The notes below the pieces were generated by a model. It was given only the letters and a program-made list of their open reading frames with translations, was not told where the DNA came from and made no database searches. A program made the translations under genes and the position numbers. 64,000 bases of DNA, taken from assembly GCA_039026915.1 (NCBI GenBank), contig JBCCLJ010000008.1:1-64000 (forward strand), in the 5' to 3' direction. Position 1 is the stretch's first letter. The number at the start of each line of letters is the position of its first letter. This DNA comes from JBCCLJ01 sp039026915 (GTDB taxonomy: Bacteria > Acidobacteriota > Thermoanaerobaculia > Multivoradales > Multivoraceae). Shown in pieces: positions 24,031 through 34,365 of this stretch.

Positions 24031-25164
24031 CTAACGCGACAGAAGGATGGCGCCGCGCTCGACCCGCTCGCGCCGGAAACCCAACAGACGCAGGAAGTTG
24101 CGCACGTCACCGCGCCGTGCGGAAGGCTCGAGGACGAGTACGCCGGGGCGACCTCGGGCGCGGGATACGCCCGGCAGCGCCGTGGCCAGCTGAATGAAGC
24201 CAGCGCGTCGCAGAATCTGGGAGGCGAGCCGCTGGGCCGCACCGTAGTCGCGGACGAGGAAGAAGCCTTCGTCCCCCTGCGGCTGGTAGAGCGGCATCAG
24301 GAGTCGGCCGTCGGCGGGGCTGTGCACCGGGTTCTCCATCTCGTGCGCCAGCAGCTGACCTTCGGAGACCGCCTGGAAGCTGCTGAAGCCCGGCAACATG
24401 TCGAAAGCCGTGCGATCGTCGAGAGCGTGTCGGTAGATCAGCTCGACCATGCGCGGTAGCCCTTGGGCCGCGCGCGTGAGCAACCCCAGGGCGCCCTGCA
24501 CCGCCGGTGCCAACGGGCTCGAAGGTTCGATCATGCCGAGCGCCTCGAGCGACAGCCAGATGGCCGCCTCTGCCCGGTCGACGGAGCCCGGGTCTTCGTG
24601 CTGGCCGCTTTCGAAGACCGTCCCGACGAAGCCTCGGCGGTCGAGCCAGTCGACGAGGGTGCCGTCGAGCTGCTCTTCGATGCCGAGGACCGTGGGTGCC
24701 TGCAGGCGAAGTGCGATGCGCCGACTCTCGAGCCGGTCGACGGCGTTGCTGAAGGGCGGGCTGTCACCGGAGGTCGTGTGCAGGTCGAGCAGGTAGCGAT
24801 CGCCGCGTGCCTCGAGCGTCACCTCATCGATCAGATCTGCGATCGCCAGCGTCAGGCCTCCCTCCACGGTGTTGGGACCGTGGTGTCGCAGGCGTGCGAC
24901 GCGGCGATCGTTCCAGAGGCGATTGAGATCGCGATCGACGTAACGCTGCTTGAGCGCAATGGCCTCGGGGTTGCCGATCAGGGTGAACAGATCGCCACGG
25001 TCGAGGGGTCCGTCGCGGTCGATCCGTTCCAGCACGCGCTGGATGGCGAGCGTTCCCGCCGGCTCGTTGCCGTGCAGAGAGCCGACACAGAGAAAAGCCG
25101 GGCCGGGTTTCAGGCCCCGTCGTTTCTTGGTGTGTGGGGTGGGTTGGGCGTGGGTGATGGACAC
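24031..25164 (-). CDS. Succinylglutamate desuccinylase/aspartoacylase-family protein
   Basis: This 377-residue M14-like zinc carboxypeptidase-fold protein has the zinc motif GSLHGNEPAG (His31, Glu34), NPEA, RDLNR (substrate Arg), a third ligand in DLHTTSGD, and a C-terminal barrel-like part (about 270-377). The AstE/AspA family releases succinate or acetate from N-acylated amino acids. None of the other ast genes is nearby, so a role in arginine catabolism is not supported, and many family members have unknown substrates. Confidence 0.85.
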   Translation of the reverse strand: MSITHAQPTPHTKKRRGLKPGPAFLCVGSLHGNEPAGTLAIQRVLERIDRDGPLDRGDLFTLIGNPEAIALKQRYVDRDLNRLWNDRRVARLRHHGPNTVEGGLTLAIADLIDEVTLEARGDRYLLDLHTTSGDSPPFSNAVDRLESRRIALRLQAPTVLGIEEQLDGTLVDWLDRRGFVGTVFESGQHEDPGSVDRAEAAIWLSLEALGMIEPSSPLAPAVQGALGLLTRAAQGLPRMVELIYRHALDDRTAFDMLPGFSSFQAVSEGQLLAHEMENPVHSPADGRLLMPLYQPQGDEGFFLVRDYGAAQRLASQILRRAGFIQLATALPGVSRARGRPGVLVLEPSARRGDVRNFLRLLGFRRERVERGAILLSR

Positions 25165-25252
25165 GAGAAGATCCAGGGTCGACGTACCTTAGCACCGGCA
25201 GAGGGCGCCACCGGAGCTTCTCGGAAAGCGGATTTCCGTGGATTCACGAGCT

Positions 25253-26059
25253 ATGCTGTCGCCGATGGTCAGCGTTCTGCAGGCGTTGGTTCTGGGGCTG
25301 CTGCAGGGACTCACGGAGTTCCTGCCGATCAGCTCCTCCGCGCATCTCATTCTCCTCCCGCGCTTCGTCGACTGGCCCGATCAGGGCCTGCTCTTTGACG
25401 TGGCGGCCAACACGGGAACTCTCGTAGCGGTTCTGGCCTACTTTCGAGAGGACCTGAGCCAGCTCGTACGCGAGGCCTTCGACGGCAAGATCGGCCTTCT
25501 CGGCTGGCTCATCGTCGCCTCGGTGCCCTTGGGGCTTTGCGGCCTGCTCTTCGGCAGCTTCATCGAAGCCAATCTGCGCAGTCCGCTGCTCATCGCCACG
25601 ACGACACTGGTCTTCGGCATCCTGCTCGGCGCGGCCGACTTCCGCGCACGCCGGCCGGGCGAGCGCCGCAGCGAAGTGGAAGAGCTCACCTGGCGGGACG
25701 CCGTGGCGCTCGGCTTGATGCAGGCTCTGGCGCTGGTGCCGGGTACGTCTCGCTCCGGCATCACCATGACCGGAGGTCTCGGTCTGGGGATGGACCGCGA
25801 GCTGGCGGCCCGGGCTTCGTTTCTGATGGCGATCCCGGCCGGCGGCATGGTCGCAGTGAAGGGCCTGATGGACCTGCGCGGCGGCGCGGTCGATTCCGCG
25901 CAGATGCTGCCTCTGCTGGTCGTCTTCGTCGCCTCCGCGGTCAGCGGCTGGTGCGTGATCACGCTCCTGCTCGCCTGGCTTCGCCAGCGAAGCCTGATGG
26001 TCTTCGTGCTGTACCGGCTCCTTCTGGCGGCGCTGCTCTACTGGACCTTCGCGGTCTAG
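25253..26059 (+). CDS. uppP: Undecaprenyl-diphosphate phosphatase UppP (BacA)
   Basis: This protein of about 268 residues is an integral-membrane phosphatase recycling the C55 lipid carrier of cell-wall synthesis. It has the signature LLQGLTEFLPISSSAHL near the N-terminus and PGTSRSGITMTGG in the second half, with 7-8 hydrophobic helices. Possible starts are GTG 25238, ATG 25253 and ATG 25265; none has a good Shine-Dalgarno sequence, and the last gives the most family-like N-terminus (MVSVLQALVLG). It is convergent with leuB, with only 10 bp between stops. Confidence 0.95.
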   Translation: MLSPMVSVLQALVLGLLQGLTEFLPISSSAHLILLPRFVDWPDQGLLFDVAANTGTLVAVLAYFREDLSQLVREAFDGKIGLLGWLIVASVPLGLCGLLFGSFIEANLRSPLLIATTTLVFGILLGAADFRARRPGERRSEVEELTWRDAVALGLMQALALVPGTSRSGITMTGGLGLGMDRELAARASFLMAIPAGGMVAVKGLMDLRGGAVDSAQMLPLLVVFVASAVSGWCVITLLLAWLRQRSLMVFVLYRLLLAALLYWTFAV

Positions 26060-26069
26060 GTCGCGCCGC

Positions 26070-27164
26070 TTAGTTCGGTTCGGCCGGTCCTCCGAGTCGC
26101 TGAAGGACCGCGTCCGTCATCGCGACGGTCGAGACGGCAGCTTCAGGAGCGCCGCCGAGATCGCGGGTTCTCAGGCCGTCGTCGAGCGTGGAGTTCACCG
26201 CAGCTTCGATCGTCGCGGCGGCTTCTTCCTGTCCGAGACTGTGGCGAAGCAGCATCGCTGTGCTCAGGATCGTGCCCAGGGGGTTGGCGATGCCCTGACC
26301 CGCGATGTCGGGGGCCGAGCCGTGGATCGGCTCGTAGAGCCCGAGCGTGCCGTCGCCGAGTGAGGCCGAAGGTAGCAGGCCGAGTGAGCCGGCGAGAACC
26401 GAGGCTTCGTCGCTGAGGATGTCGCCGAACATGTTGCCGGCGACGATCACGTCGAAGGACGACGGCCTCGTCAGCAGGTGCATGGTGCAGGCGTCGACGA
26501 GCAGGTGCTCGAGTTCGACGTCGGGATAGTCCTCGGCAACCCGCGTGACGACTTGGCGCCAAAGGCGCATCGAAGCGAGCACGTTTGCCTTGTCGACCGA
26601 AGTGACTTTGCCGCGTCGCCCTCGTGCGGCCTCGAACGCCACGCGAGCGACGCGCTCGACCTCGGACGCGCTGTAGTTCATCGTGTCCCAGGCGACGCTG
26701 GCGTTGTCTCCTTCGGACGCTTCCTCCCGTGCGCCGAAGTAGATGCCGCCGGTGAGCTCGCGAACGAAGAGCAGATCGCTGCCGTCGAGCAGCTCGGGAC
26801 GCAGCGGTGCCTGCTCGACCAGGGCCGGGAAGTGGGGGACCGGTCGCAGGTTGGCGAAGAGACCCAGCTCCGAGCGCAGCTTCAGGATGCCCTGCTCCGG
26901 GCGAACCGGCAGACTCGGATCGGACCACTGGGGTCCGCCGACGGCGCCGAGCAGGATCGCGTCCGCCGTTTGACAGGCCTCCAGAGTCTCGGGCGGAAGC
27001 GGATCGCCGACCGCGTCGATGGCGCAGCCGCCCATCGGGTGGCTCTCCATCTGCAGAGTGAGATCGAACGAGGTTGCAACGACTTCGAGGATGCGCCGAC
27101 CCGATTCGGTGACTTCGGGGCCGACGCCGTCGCCGGGGAGGAGAACGACCTTTGCGGAGCTCAA
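26070..27164 (-). CDS. leuB: 3-isopropylmalate dehydrogenase
   Basis: This 364-residue NAD-dependent beta-decarboxylating dehydrogenase catalyses the third step of leucine synthesis. Motifs: LPGDGVGPEV at the start, the substrate loop ILKLRSELGLFANLRPV (Leu-rich, isopropylmalate type), GNMFGDILSDEAS and EPIHGSAPDIAGQGIANP. Start: TTG at 27164, two bases before the leuD TGA on the same strand, with GGAG 7 nt upstream inside leuD. Upstream extensions are out of place. It is the last gene of the ilv-leu operon. Confidence 0.96.
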   Translation of the reverse strand: MSSAKVVLLPGDGVGPEVTESGRRILEVVATSFDLTLQMESHPMGGCAIDAVGDPLPPETLEACQTADAILLGAVGGPQWSDPSLPVRPEQGILKLRSELGLFANLRPVPHFPALVEQAPLRPELLDGSDLLFVRELTGGIYFGAREEASEGDNASVAWDTMNYSASEVERVARVAFEAARGRRGKVTSVDKANVLASMRLWRQVVTRVAEDYPDVELEHLLVDACTMHLLTRPSSFDVIVAGNMFGDILSDEASVLAGSLGLLPSASLGDGTLGLYEPIHGSAPDIAGQGIANPLGTILSTAMLLRHSLGQEEAAATIEAAVNSTLDDGLRTRDLGGAPEAAVSTVAMTDAVLQRLGGPAEPN

Positions 27165-27165
27165 C

Positions 27166-27828
27166 TCAGGACTCCTGGGCGGCCTGGGTGGCTGCGGTCT
27201 CGACCCGCGGTGCTCGCTCGGCTTCCCAGCCGCGGATCGCTTCGAGGCGGTCGACGAGGTAGCCCATCTGATCGACGCCTTCGAGCAGGCAAGCTTTGGC
27301 GAACGGATCGACCGAGAAGCCGAGCGTGCTCGTACCGTCCTCGCTCGGCACCACGAGCGTCTGCTCTTCGAGGTCGATGACGACGCGCGGCGGCGGTGCA
27401 CCCGTCTCTTCGGTCAGGCGCAGCTGAGCGAAGAGGACGCTGCTCGTCTCGGCGTCGATTTCGACGGGGAGCAGGCCGTTCTTCAGCGAGTTGCTGCGGA
27501 AGATGTCGGCGAAACGGGTGCTCAGCACGGCGCGGAAGCCGTTGCCGTAAAGGGCCCAAGGCGCATGTTCTCGCGAGCTGCCGCAGCCGAAGTTGTCGCC
27601 GGCGAGCAGGACCTGAGCTCCTTCGTAGCGCGGCTGATTGAGCACGAAGTCGGGGTCGGTCTCGAGGTTTTCGTCGTCACCACGGTAGCGCCAATTGGCG
27701 GAGAGTCCTTCGGCGATGGTGCTGCGATCGGTGACCTTGAGGTAGCGCGCCGGGATGATCTGATCCGTGTCGACGTTGTCGATCGGCAGCGGTACGACGG
27801 CGCTTTCGAGCGTGGTGAACTTGGCCAT
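27166..27828 (-). CDS. leuD: 3-isopropylmalate dehydratase small subunit
   Basis: This 220-residue swivel-domain partner of LeuC contains VDTDQIIPARYLKVTD, whose YLKVT loop is of the isopropylmalate type, and GDNFGCGSSREHAPWAL. The C-terminal 20 residues are an Ala/Gln-rich extension past the usual end. The protein isomerises 2- to 3-isopropylmalate with LeuC. Co-transcribed: 20 bp downstream of leuC, and leuB starts at its stop. Confidence 0.96.
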   Translation of the reverse strand: MAKFTTLESAVVPLPIDNVDTDQIIPARYLKVTDRSTIAEGLSANWRYRGDDENLETDPDFVLNQPRYEGAQVLLAGDNFGCGSSREHAPWALYGNGFRAVLSTRFADIFRSNSLKNGLLPVEIDAETSSVLFAQLRLTEETGAPPPRVVIDLEEQTLVVPSEDGTSTLGFSVDPFAKACLLEGVDQMGYLVDRLEAIRGWEAERAPRVETAATQAAQES

Positions 27829-27848
27829 GTCGGTTCCTCGTGGCGTCG

Positions 27849-29261
27849 TCAGCTGAGGTCGCGGGCGTCGGCGAGCTCACCGGCGACAGCGCTCGCTGCG
27901 GCGGTGAGCGGGCTGGCGAGGAAGGTCCTGCCTCCCGGCCCCTGACGGCCTTCGAAGTTGCGGTTGGTCGTGCTCACGGCGTACTCGCCCGAGCCGAGTC
28001 GGTCACCGTTCATGGCGAGACACATCGAGCAGCCGGCTTCGCGCCACTCGGCTCCGGCGTCGACGAAGATCTTGGCGAGCCCCCTTTCCTCGGCGGCCTT
28101 CTTCACCTGCTGCGAGCCGGGGACCACGAGCATACGCACGCCGTCGCGCACCCGACGCCCTTCGAGCACGCTGGCCGCAGCCTCGAGGTCCGCGAGGCGC
28201 GAGTTGGTGCAGGAGCCCACGAAGACGACATCGATCTTCTTGCCCTTGAGCGTCTGGCCGGACTCGAGGCCCATGTATTCGAGAGCGCGCTGGTGGGTGA
28301 GCGTCGCCGTCTCGTCGCCCTCGGGCTCCGGTACGGCGCCGTCGATCGGCATCGCCATGCCGGGATTCGTGCCGTAGGTGATCATCGGGCCCAGCGAAGC
28401 TGCGTCGAGGTGCAACTGCTGATCGTAGGTCGCGCCCGGATCGCTGGGCAGCGTCTTCCAGTCCTCGAGAGCGGCCTCCCAAGCTTCGCCCTTCGGCGCG
28501 TAGGGCTTGCCGGCGAGGTAGTCGAAGGTGATCTGGTCCGGCGCGACCATGCCGGCACGGGCGCCGCCCTCGATCGACATGTTGCAGACCGTCATGCGGC
28601 CCTCCATGTCGAGCGAGCGAATCGCCTCTCCCGTGTACTCGAAGACGTGGCCCGTACCGCCTTCGATGCCGATCTCGCCGATCACGCGGAGGATGATGTC
28701 CTTGGCCGTGACGCCTTCCCCCAGCGCGCCGTCGACGCGGATCTCGTAGGTCTTGGCGCGCTGCTGTACGAGGCACTGCGTCGCCAGGACGTGGCCGACC
28801 TCGCTGGTGCCGATGCCAAAGGCAAGAGCGCCGAAGGCTCCGTGCGTACTGGTGTGGCTGTCACCGCAGACGACCGTCATCCCCGGCTGCGTGAAACCGA
28901 GCTCTGGGCCGATGACGTGAACGATGCCGCGGCGGTCGTCGCCCATGTCGAGCAGCGGCACGCCGAACTCGCGGCAGTTCTCACGCAGCGCCTGCAGTTG
29001 ATCGGCCGCCTGCGGGTCGAGGACGCGGAACTTCTGCTCGTCGAGCGACGGATCGGTCGGCGTCGAGTGGTCCATCGTCGCGAGGGTCTGGCCCGGACGA
29101 TGGACCGGAAGACCGCGGTTGCGCAGCTCGGTAAAGGCTTGAGGCGACGTCACCTCGTGCACCAGGTGCAGATCGATGTAGAGGACCGACGGCATGCCGG
29201 GCTCGCTCGGCGGGATCGCTGTGTGGCGCTCCCAGACTTTGTCGTAAAGGGTGCGGCTCAC
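27849..29261 (-). CDS. leuC: 3-isopropylmalate dehydratase large subunit
   Basis: This 470-residue aconitase-family protein carries the [4Fe-4S] cysteines in VGSCTNSR and CSMCLAMNGDRL, with CGDSHTSTHGAFG and NRNFEGRQGPGG. It acts with LeuD in leucine synthesis. The start is GTG at 29261, overlapping the leuA TGA (GTGA), so translation is coupled to leuA. Confidence 0.97.
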   Translation of the reverse strand: MSRTLYDKVWERHTAIPPSEPGMPSVLYIDLHLVHEVTSPQAFTELRNRGLPVHRPGQTLATMDHSTPTDPSLDEQKFRVLDPQAADQLQALRENCREFGVPLLDMGDDRRGIVHVIGPELGFTQPGMTVVCGDSHTSTHGAFGALAFGIGTSEVGHVLATQCLVQQRAKTYEIRVDGALGEGVTAKDIILRVIGEIGIEGGTGHVFEYTGEAIRSLDMEGRMTVCNMSIEGGARAGMVAPDQITFDYLAGKPYAPKGEAWEAALEDWKTLPSDPGATYDQQLHLDAASLGPMITYGTNPGMAMPIDGAVPEPEGDETATLTHQRALEYMGLESGQTLKGKKIDVVFVGSCTNSRLADLEAAASVLEGRRVRDGVRMLVVPGSQQVKKAAEERGLAKIFVDAGAEWREAGCSMCLAMNGDRLGSGEYAVSTTNRNFEGRQGPGGRTFLASPLTAAASAVAGELADARDLS

Positions 29262-30865
29262 GCAGAGACTCCTGCCTCACTCTTCGCCTCGAGGGTCGAC
29301 GGTCCGCCTTCGGGCGGCGTGTACTTGGTACCGAGAGCCGTCAGCATGCGGTTGAGAGCCGAGACGTAGGCCTTGGCGCTCGCCACGATGACGTCGGTGT
29401 CGGCGCCGTAGCCGCCAAAGATCTTCTTGCTGTCTTCCTTGCTGGCGATGCGCACCGTCACCTCGCCAAGGGCGTCGATGCCCTGGGTGACGCTGTGCAC
29501 GCTGTACTCCAGCAGGCTCGCCGGCGCTTCGACGACGCCGTTGATTGCTCGGAAGGCGGCGTCGACCGGGCCGGTGCCGGTTGCCGGGGAGACGTAGACC
29601 TGACCGTTGGGGCCTTCGAGGCGGGCGGTCGCCGTGGGCATGCCGGGGCGACCGCAGGCGACCTGCAGATCGGTCAGTTTGAAGAGCTCTTCGGGCGCCA
29701 GGATCTCCTGGTTGGCGATCGCCTGAAGATCGGCGTCGGTGACGTTCTTCTTCTTGTCGGCCAGCGCCTTGAAGCGCTTGAAGGCCTGGCGCAGCTCTTC
29801 CTTGTCGAGATCGAAGCCGAGCTCCTCGAGTCGCACCTTGAGTGCGTGCTTGCCGGAGTGCTTGCCGAGCACCAGCTTGCTCTGAGTGAGGCCGACCGTC
29901 TGCGGCGTCATGATCTCGTACGTGCGCTGGTCCTTGAGCATGCCGTCCTGGTGAATGCCGGCTTCGTGCGCGAAGGCGTTCTCACCGACGATCGCCTTGT
30001 TCCGGGGCACCTGAATACTCGTATAGTTGCTCACCATGCGCGACGTGCGGCACAGCTCGGTCGTCTTGATCTGGGTGCTCGCGCCGTAGATCTGCGGCCG
30101 GGTGTGCAGCGCCATGACGACCTCTTCGAGGCTCGTGTTGCCGGCGCGCTCGCCGATGCCGTTAATCGTCACCTCGACCTGGCCGGCTCCGCCTTCGATG
30201 GCGGCCAGCGTGTTCGCGGTCGCACAGCCCAGATCGTCGTGGCAGTGCGCCGAGAAGATGACGTCCTTGCCGCCGGGCGTGCGCTCGATCAGGTCACGGA
30301 TGAGGTTGCCGTACTCGATCGGCATGGCGTAGCCGACCGTGTCCGGGATGTTGAGCGTCGTTGCGCCCTCCTGGATGGCGACTTCGAGAACCTTGACGAG
30401 GAAGTCGGTGTCCGAACGGCTCGCGTCCTCAGGGCTGAACTCGACGTCTTCGCACAGGCTGCGCGCGTGCGCGACCATGTGGCCGACCTGTGACAGAACC
30501 TGGTCACGCGTCATGCCGAGCTTGCGCTCCATGTGCAGGTCCGACGTCGCCAGAAAGGTGTGGATGCGAGGCTTGGCGGCGTCGCGCACGCCCTGCCAGG
30601 CCTTGTCGATGTCTTCGCGCCAGCAGCGCGCCAGGCCGGTGATGATCGGACCGCTGTCGGTGCCAACCTCCTGGGCGATGCGGCGCACGCCTTCGAGGTC
30701 GTCCGGTGAGGCGGCGGGGAAGCCGGCCTCGATGACGTCGACGCCGAGCACGCCGAGCTGTCTTGCCACCTCGAGCTTTTCAGCGCTGGTCATGCTGGCG
30801 CCGGGCGACTGCTCGCCGTCGCGCAGGGTGGTGTCGAAGATGCGGATGTGACGCGGAGTGCTCAT
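29258..30865 (-). CDS. leuA: 2-isopropylmalate synthase
   Basis: This 535-residue protein has an N-terminal HMGL-like TIM barrel (FDTTLRDGEQSPGASM with the metal Asp; HCHDDLGCATANTLAAIEGGAGQVEVTINGIGERAGN) and a C-terminal LeuA regulatory/dimerisation domain (from about 395), which in the family binds leucine for feedback inhibition. It condenses acetyl-CoA with 2-oxoisovalerate. The start is ATG at 30865 with GGAG five bases upstream. It is the full-length LeuA1 type, unlike the homocitrate synthase at 50067, which lacks the regulatory domain. Confidence 0.97.
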   Translation of the reverse strand: MSTPRHIRIFDTTLRDGEQSPGASMTSAEKLEVARQLGVLGVDVIEAGFPAASPDDLEGVRRIAQEVGTDSGPIITGLARCWREDIDKAWQGVRDAAKPRIHTFLATSDLHMERKLGMTRDQVLSQVGHMVAHARSLCEDVEFSPEDASRSDTDFLVKVLEVAIQEGATTLNIPDTVGYAMPIEYGNLIRDLIERTPGGKDVIFSAHCHDDLGCATANTLAAIEGGAGQVEVTINGIGERAGNTSLEEVVMALHTRPQIYGASTQIKTTELCRTSRMVSNYTSIQVPRNKAIVGENAFAHEAGIHQDGMLKDQRTYEIMTPQTVGLTQSKLVLGKHSGKHALKVRLEELGFDLDKEELRQAFKRFKALADKKKNVTDADLQAIANQEILAPEELFKLTDLQVACGRPGMPTATARLEGPNGQVYVSPATGTGPVDAAFRAINGVVEAPASLLEYSVHSVTQGIDALGEVTVRIASKEDSKKIFGGYGADTDVIVASAKAYVSALNRMLTALGTKYTPPEGGPSTLEAKSEAGVSA

Positions 30866-30921
30866 GTCGTCTCCAGGGTTTGGGTCGGGAGTGAAGAGTC
30901 GAATGTTGGAAGGGGCGGCCG

Positions 30922-31932
<1,011 letters not shown>

Positions 31933-31996
31933 TCTGATTTCCTGTCTGAAGCGGGTTGGGGGCGTCGGGTAGAAGTAGAGACGTTTCGGGCGTTCG

Positions 31997-32539
31997 TCAG
32001 AGAACGCTGCGCCGGCCGGCGAGCTGTACCTGGGGCCGGTAGCCGTCGTTCTTGAGCGTGTGCTCACCGCGGCCCATGGCGACAGCGCCGGTGCGCACCA
32101 TCTCGATGATGCCGAAGGGGCGAAGGAGCTCGGTGAAGTTATCGATCTTGTCCTCGTCGCCAGTGAGCTCGATGATCATCGACGTTTGCGAAACGTCGAG
32201 AATGCGCGCGCGGAAAATGTCGCAGAGCTGCGTCACTTCGCGGCGCTGCTCGGCGTCAGCGTTGACCTTGATGACCGCGAGGTCGCGGATGACGGCCGGC
32301 TTCTCGCTGAAGTGCTCGACCTGGATGACGTTGACCAGCTTGTAGAGGTTCGTCTCGAGCCGATCGGCTTCGACCTGCGTGCCTTCCATGACCATCGTCA
32401 TGCGCGACACGTCGTCACGATGCGTGCGGCCGACGGTCAGGCTGTCGATGTTGAAAGAGCGACGCCGGAAGAGGTTGGCGATGCGGGCGAGAACGCCCGG
32501 GCGGTTCTCGACGAGTGCGGCAAGGGTGTGCTTGGCCAT
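31997..32539 (-). CDS. ilvN: Acetolactate synthase small (regulatory) subunit
   Basis: This 180-residue protein has an N-terminal ACT domain (MAKHTLAALVENRPGVLARIANLFRRRSFNIDSL) and the C-terminal ALS small-subunit domain (about 85-160). In the family it binds valine and confers feedback inhibition on IlvB. It is encoded 24 bp after ilvB, with AGGAAA before the ATG. Confidence 0.96.
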   Translation of the reverse strand: MAKHTLAALVENRPGVLARIANLFRRRSFNIDSLTVGRTHRDDVSRMTMVMEGTQVEADRLETNLYKLVNVIQVEHFSEKPAVIRDLAVIKVNADAEQRREVTQLCDIFRARILDVSQTSMIIELTGDEDKIDNFTELLRPFGIIEMVRTGAVAMGRGEHTLKNDGYRPQVQLAGRRSVL

Positions 32540-32563
32540 GGTGAGGTTTCCTGAAAGCGTCGC

Positions 32564-34354
32564 TCAGACGCCGCCGTCGGTATTGGAGAGCTTGGGCATC
32601 ACCGTCTCGGGGTCCTCACCGGGTGCCGGTCGGCGCAGCATGGCATCGAGGTCGGCGCCGGCCGGGACCATCGGGTAGACGATCTCCTCCTGCTCGACCG
32701 CGAACTCGATGAGCACGGGTCCGCGCTCGGTGGAGTCGGCGAGGGCGATCGCTTCGGGTATCTGATCGCGGTGAGTGACGAGGCGGCTGGGCATGCCGTA
32801 GGCCTCGGCGATCTTGCAGAAGTCCGGGTTGACCATCGGCGTCGCGTGGTAGCGCTCCTCGTAGAAGAACTCCTGCCACTGGCGCACCATGCCGAGATAG
32901 CCGTTGTTGACGACGGCGATCTTGACGTTGACACCTTCCTGGACCGCCGTCGCGAGCTCCATCATCGTCATCTGGAAGCCGCCGTCGCCGGCGATGGCCC
33001 AGACGTTCTTGTCGGGGCAGCCCATCTTGGCTCCGATGGCCGCAGGCAGGCCGAAGCCCATGGTGCCGAGGCCGCCCGACGTGATCAGTGAGTGCGGATC
33101 CTGGTGCGGGTAGTACTGCGCCTCGAACATCTGGTGCTGACCGACGTCCGTGACGGTGACGGCGTTGCCACCGGTGAGCTCGCGCAGGTCGTAGATGACC
33201 TGCGCGGCCAGCAGCTTGTCCGGATCGACGGGGGTCGCGCCGCGGGCCTCGCCGTGCGGTCCGATGATGTCGCGGCGCTCGCTGTCCGCACGCCATTCGT
33301 CGATCGACTCGAGCCAGCTCGGATCTTCGTTGCGCTCGACCTCTGGGAGCATCTGGCCGAGGACGGACTTGAGGTCGCCGGCAATGCCGACGTCGACCGG
33401 AACGTTCTTGTTGATCTCGGAAGGATCGATGTCGACGTGCACCTTGCGCGCGTTGCGTGCATAGGTCTTGAGGTTGCCGGTGACGCGGTCGTCAAAGCGC
33501 ATGCCGAAGGCGAGCAGGAGATCGGCCTTCTGAATGGCGCGGTTGACCTCGGCGCCGCCGTGCATGCCCATCATGCCCAAGCAGAGTGGGTGCGACTCGG
33601 GCAGGCCGCCCTTGCCGAGCAGCGTGAGCGCGACGGGAATGCGCGCCTTCTCGGCGAAGGCCTGCAACTCTTCCATGGCTCCGCTCATCTGCACGCCGTG
33701 GCCGGCGAGGATGATCGGCCGCTCCGAGCGGCGAATCAGCTCGAGCGCTTCGGCGACCTGCCGCTCGGGAGCGACGGACTCGTTGCGATAGCCCGGGAGG
33801 ACGATCTCTGAGTCGTCGCGCTCGTAGGTCGTGACCGCGTTCTGTACATCCTTCGGGATGTCGACGAGCACGGGTCCTGGCCGGCCGGTGCGGGCGATGT
33901 GAAAGGCCTCGCGCATGCAGTGGGCGAGCTCTTCGACTTCGGTCACCAGGTAGTTGTGCTTGGTGATCGGCAGGGTGATGCCGGAGATGTCCGTCTCCTG
34001 AAAGGCGTCGCTGCCGATCGCCCCGGTGGGGACCTGGCCGGTGATGGCGACCATCGGCGAGGAGTCCATCATCGCCGTCGCGAGGCCTGTGACGAGGTTC
34101 GTCGCGCCCGGGCCGCTCGTCGCCATGGCGACGCCGACCTTGCCGGTGGCGCGAGCGAAGCCGTCGGCCATGTGCGAGGCACCCTGCTCGTGCCGCGTCA
34201 GCACGTGGTGCAGGTCCGGGTACTTCGTCAGCGCGTCGTAGGTGGGCAGGATCGCACCGCCCGGATAGCCGAAGATCAGGTTGGCCTGCTCTTGACGCAG
34301 GACTTCGCAGACGATTTCCGCGCCGGTGAGCTCTTTCTTCTCGTGGTCACTCAT
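32564..34354 (-). CDS. ilvB: Acetolactate synthase large (catalytic) subunit
   Basis: This 596-residue thiamine-diphosphate enzyme has FGYPGGAILPTYDAL, the catalytic Glu in TRHEQGASHMADGFARATG, and the ThDP/Mg motif GDGGFQMTMMELATA with a later NNGYLGMVRQWQ. It makes acetolactate from pyruvate, the committed step of branched-chain synthesis. It is 11 bp downstream of ilvE. Confidence 0.97.
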   Translation of the reverse strand: MSDHEKKELTGAEIVCEVLRQEQANLIFGYPGGAILPTYDALTKYPDLHHVLTRHEQGASHMADGFARATGKVGVAMATSGPGATNLVTGLATAMMDSSPMVAITGQVPTGAIGSDAFQETDISGITLPITKHNYLVTEVEELAHCMREAFHIARTGRPGPVLVDIPKDVQNAVTTYERDDSEIVLPGYRNESVAPERQVAEALELIRRSERPIILAGHGVQMSGAMEELQAFAEKARIPVALTLLGKGGLPESHPLCLGMMGMHGGAEVNRAIQKADLLLAFGMRFDDRVTGNLKTYARNARKVHVDIDPSEINKNVPVDVGIAGDLKSVLGQMLPEVERNEDPSWLESIDEWRADSERRDIIGPHGEARGATPVDPDKLLAAQVIYDLRELTGGNAVTVTDVGQHQMFEAQYYPHQDPHSLITSGGLGTMGFGLPAAIGAKMGCPDKNVWAIAGDGGFQMTMMELATAVQEGVNVKIAVVNNGYLGMVRQWQEFFYEERYHATPMVNPDFCKIAEAYGMPSRLVTHRDQIPEAIALADSTERGPVLIEFAVEQEEIVYPMVPAGADLDAMLRRPAPGEDPETVMPKLSNTDGGV

Positions 34355-34365
34355 GATGCTCTGCC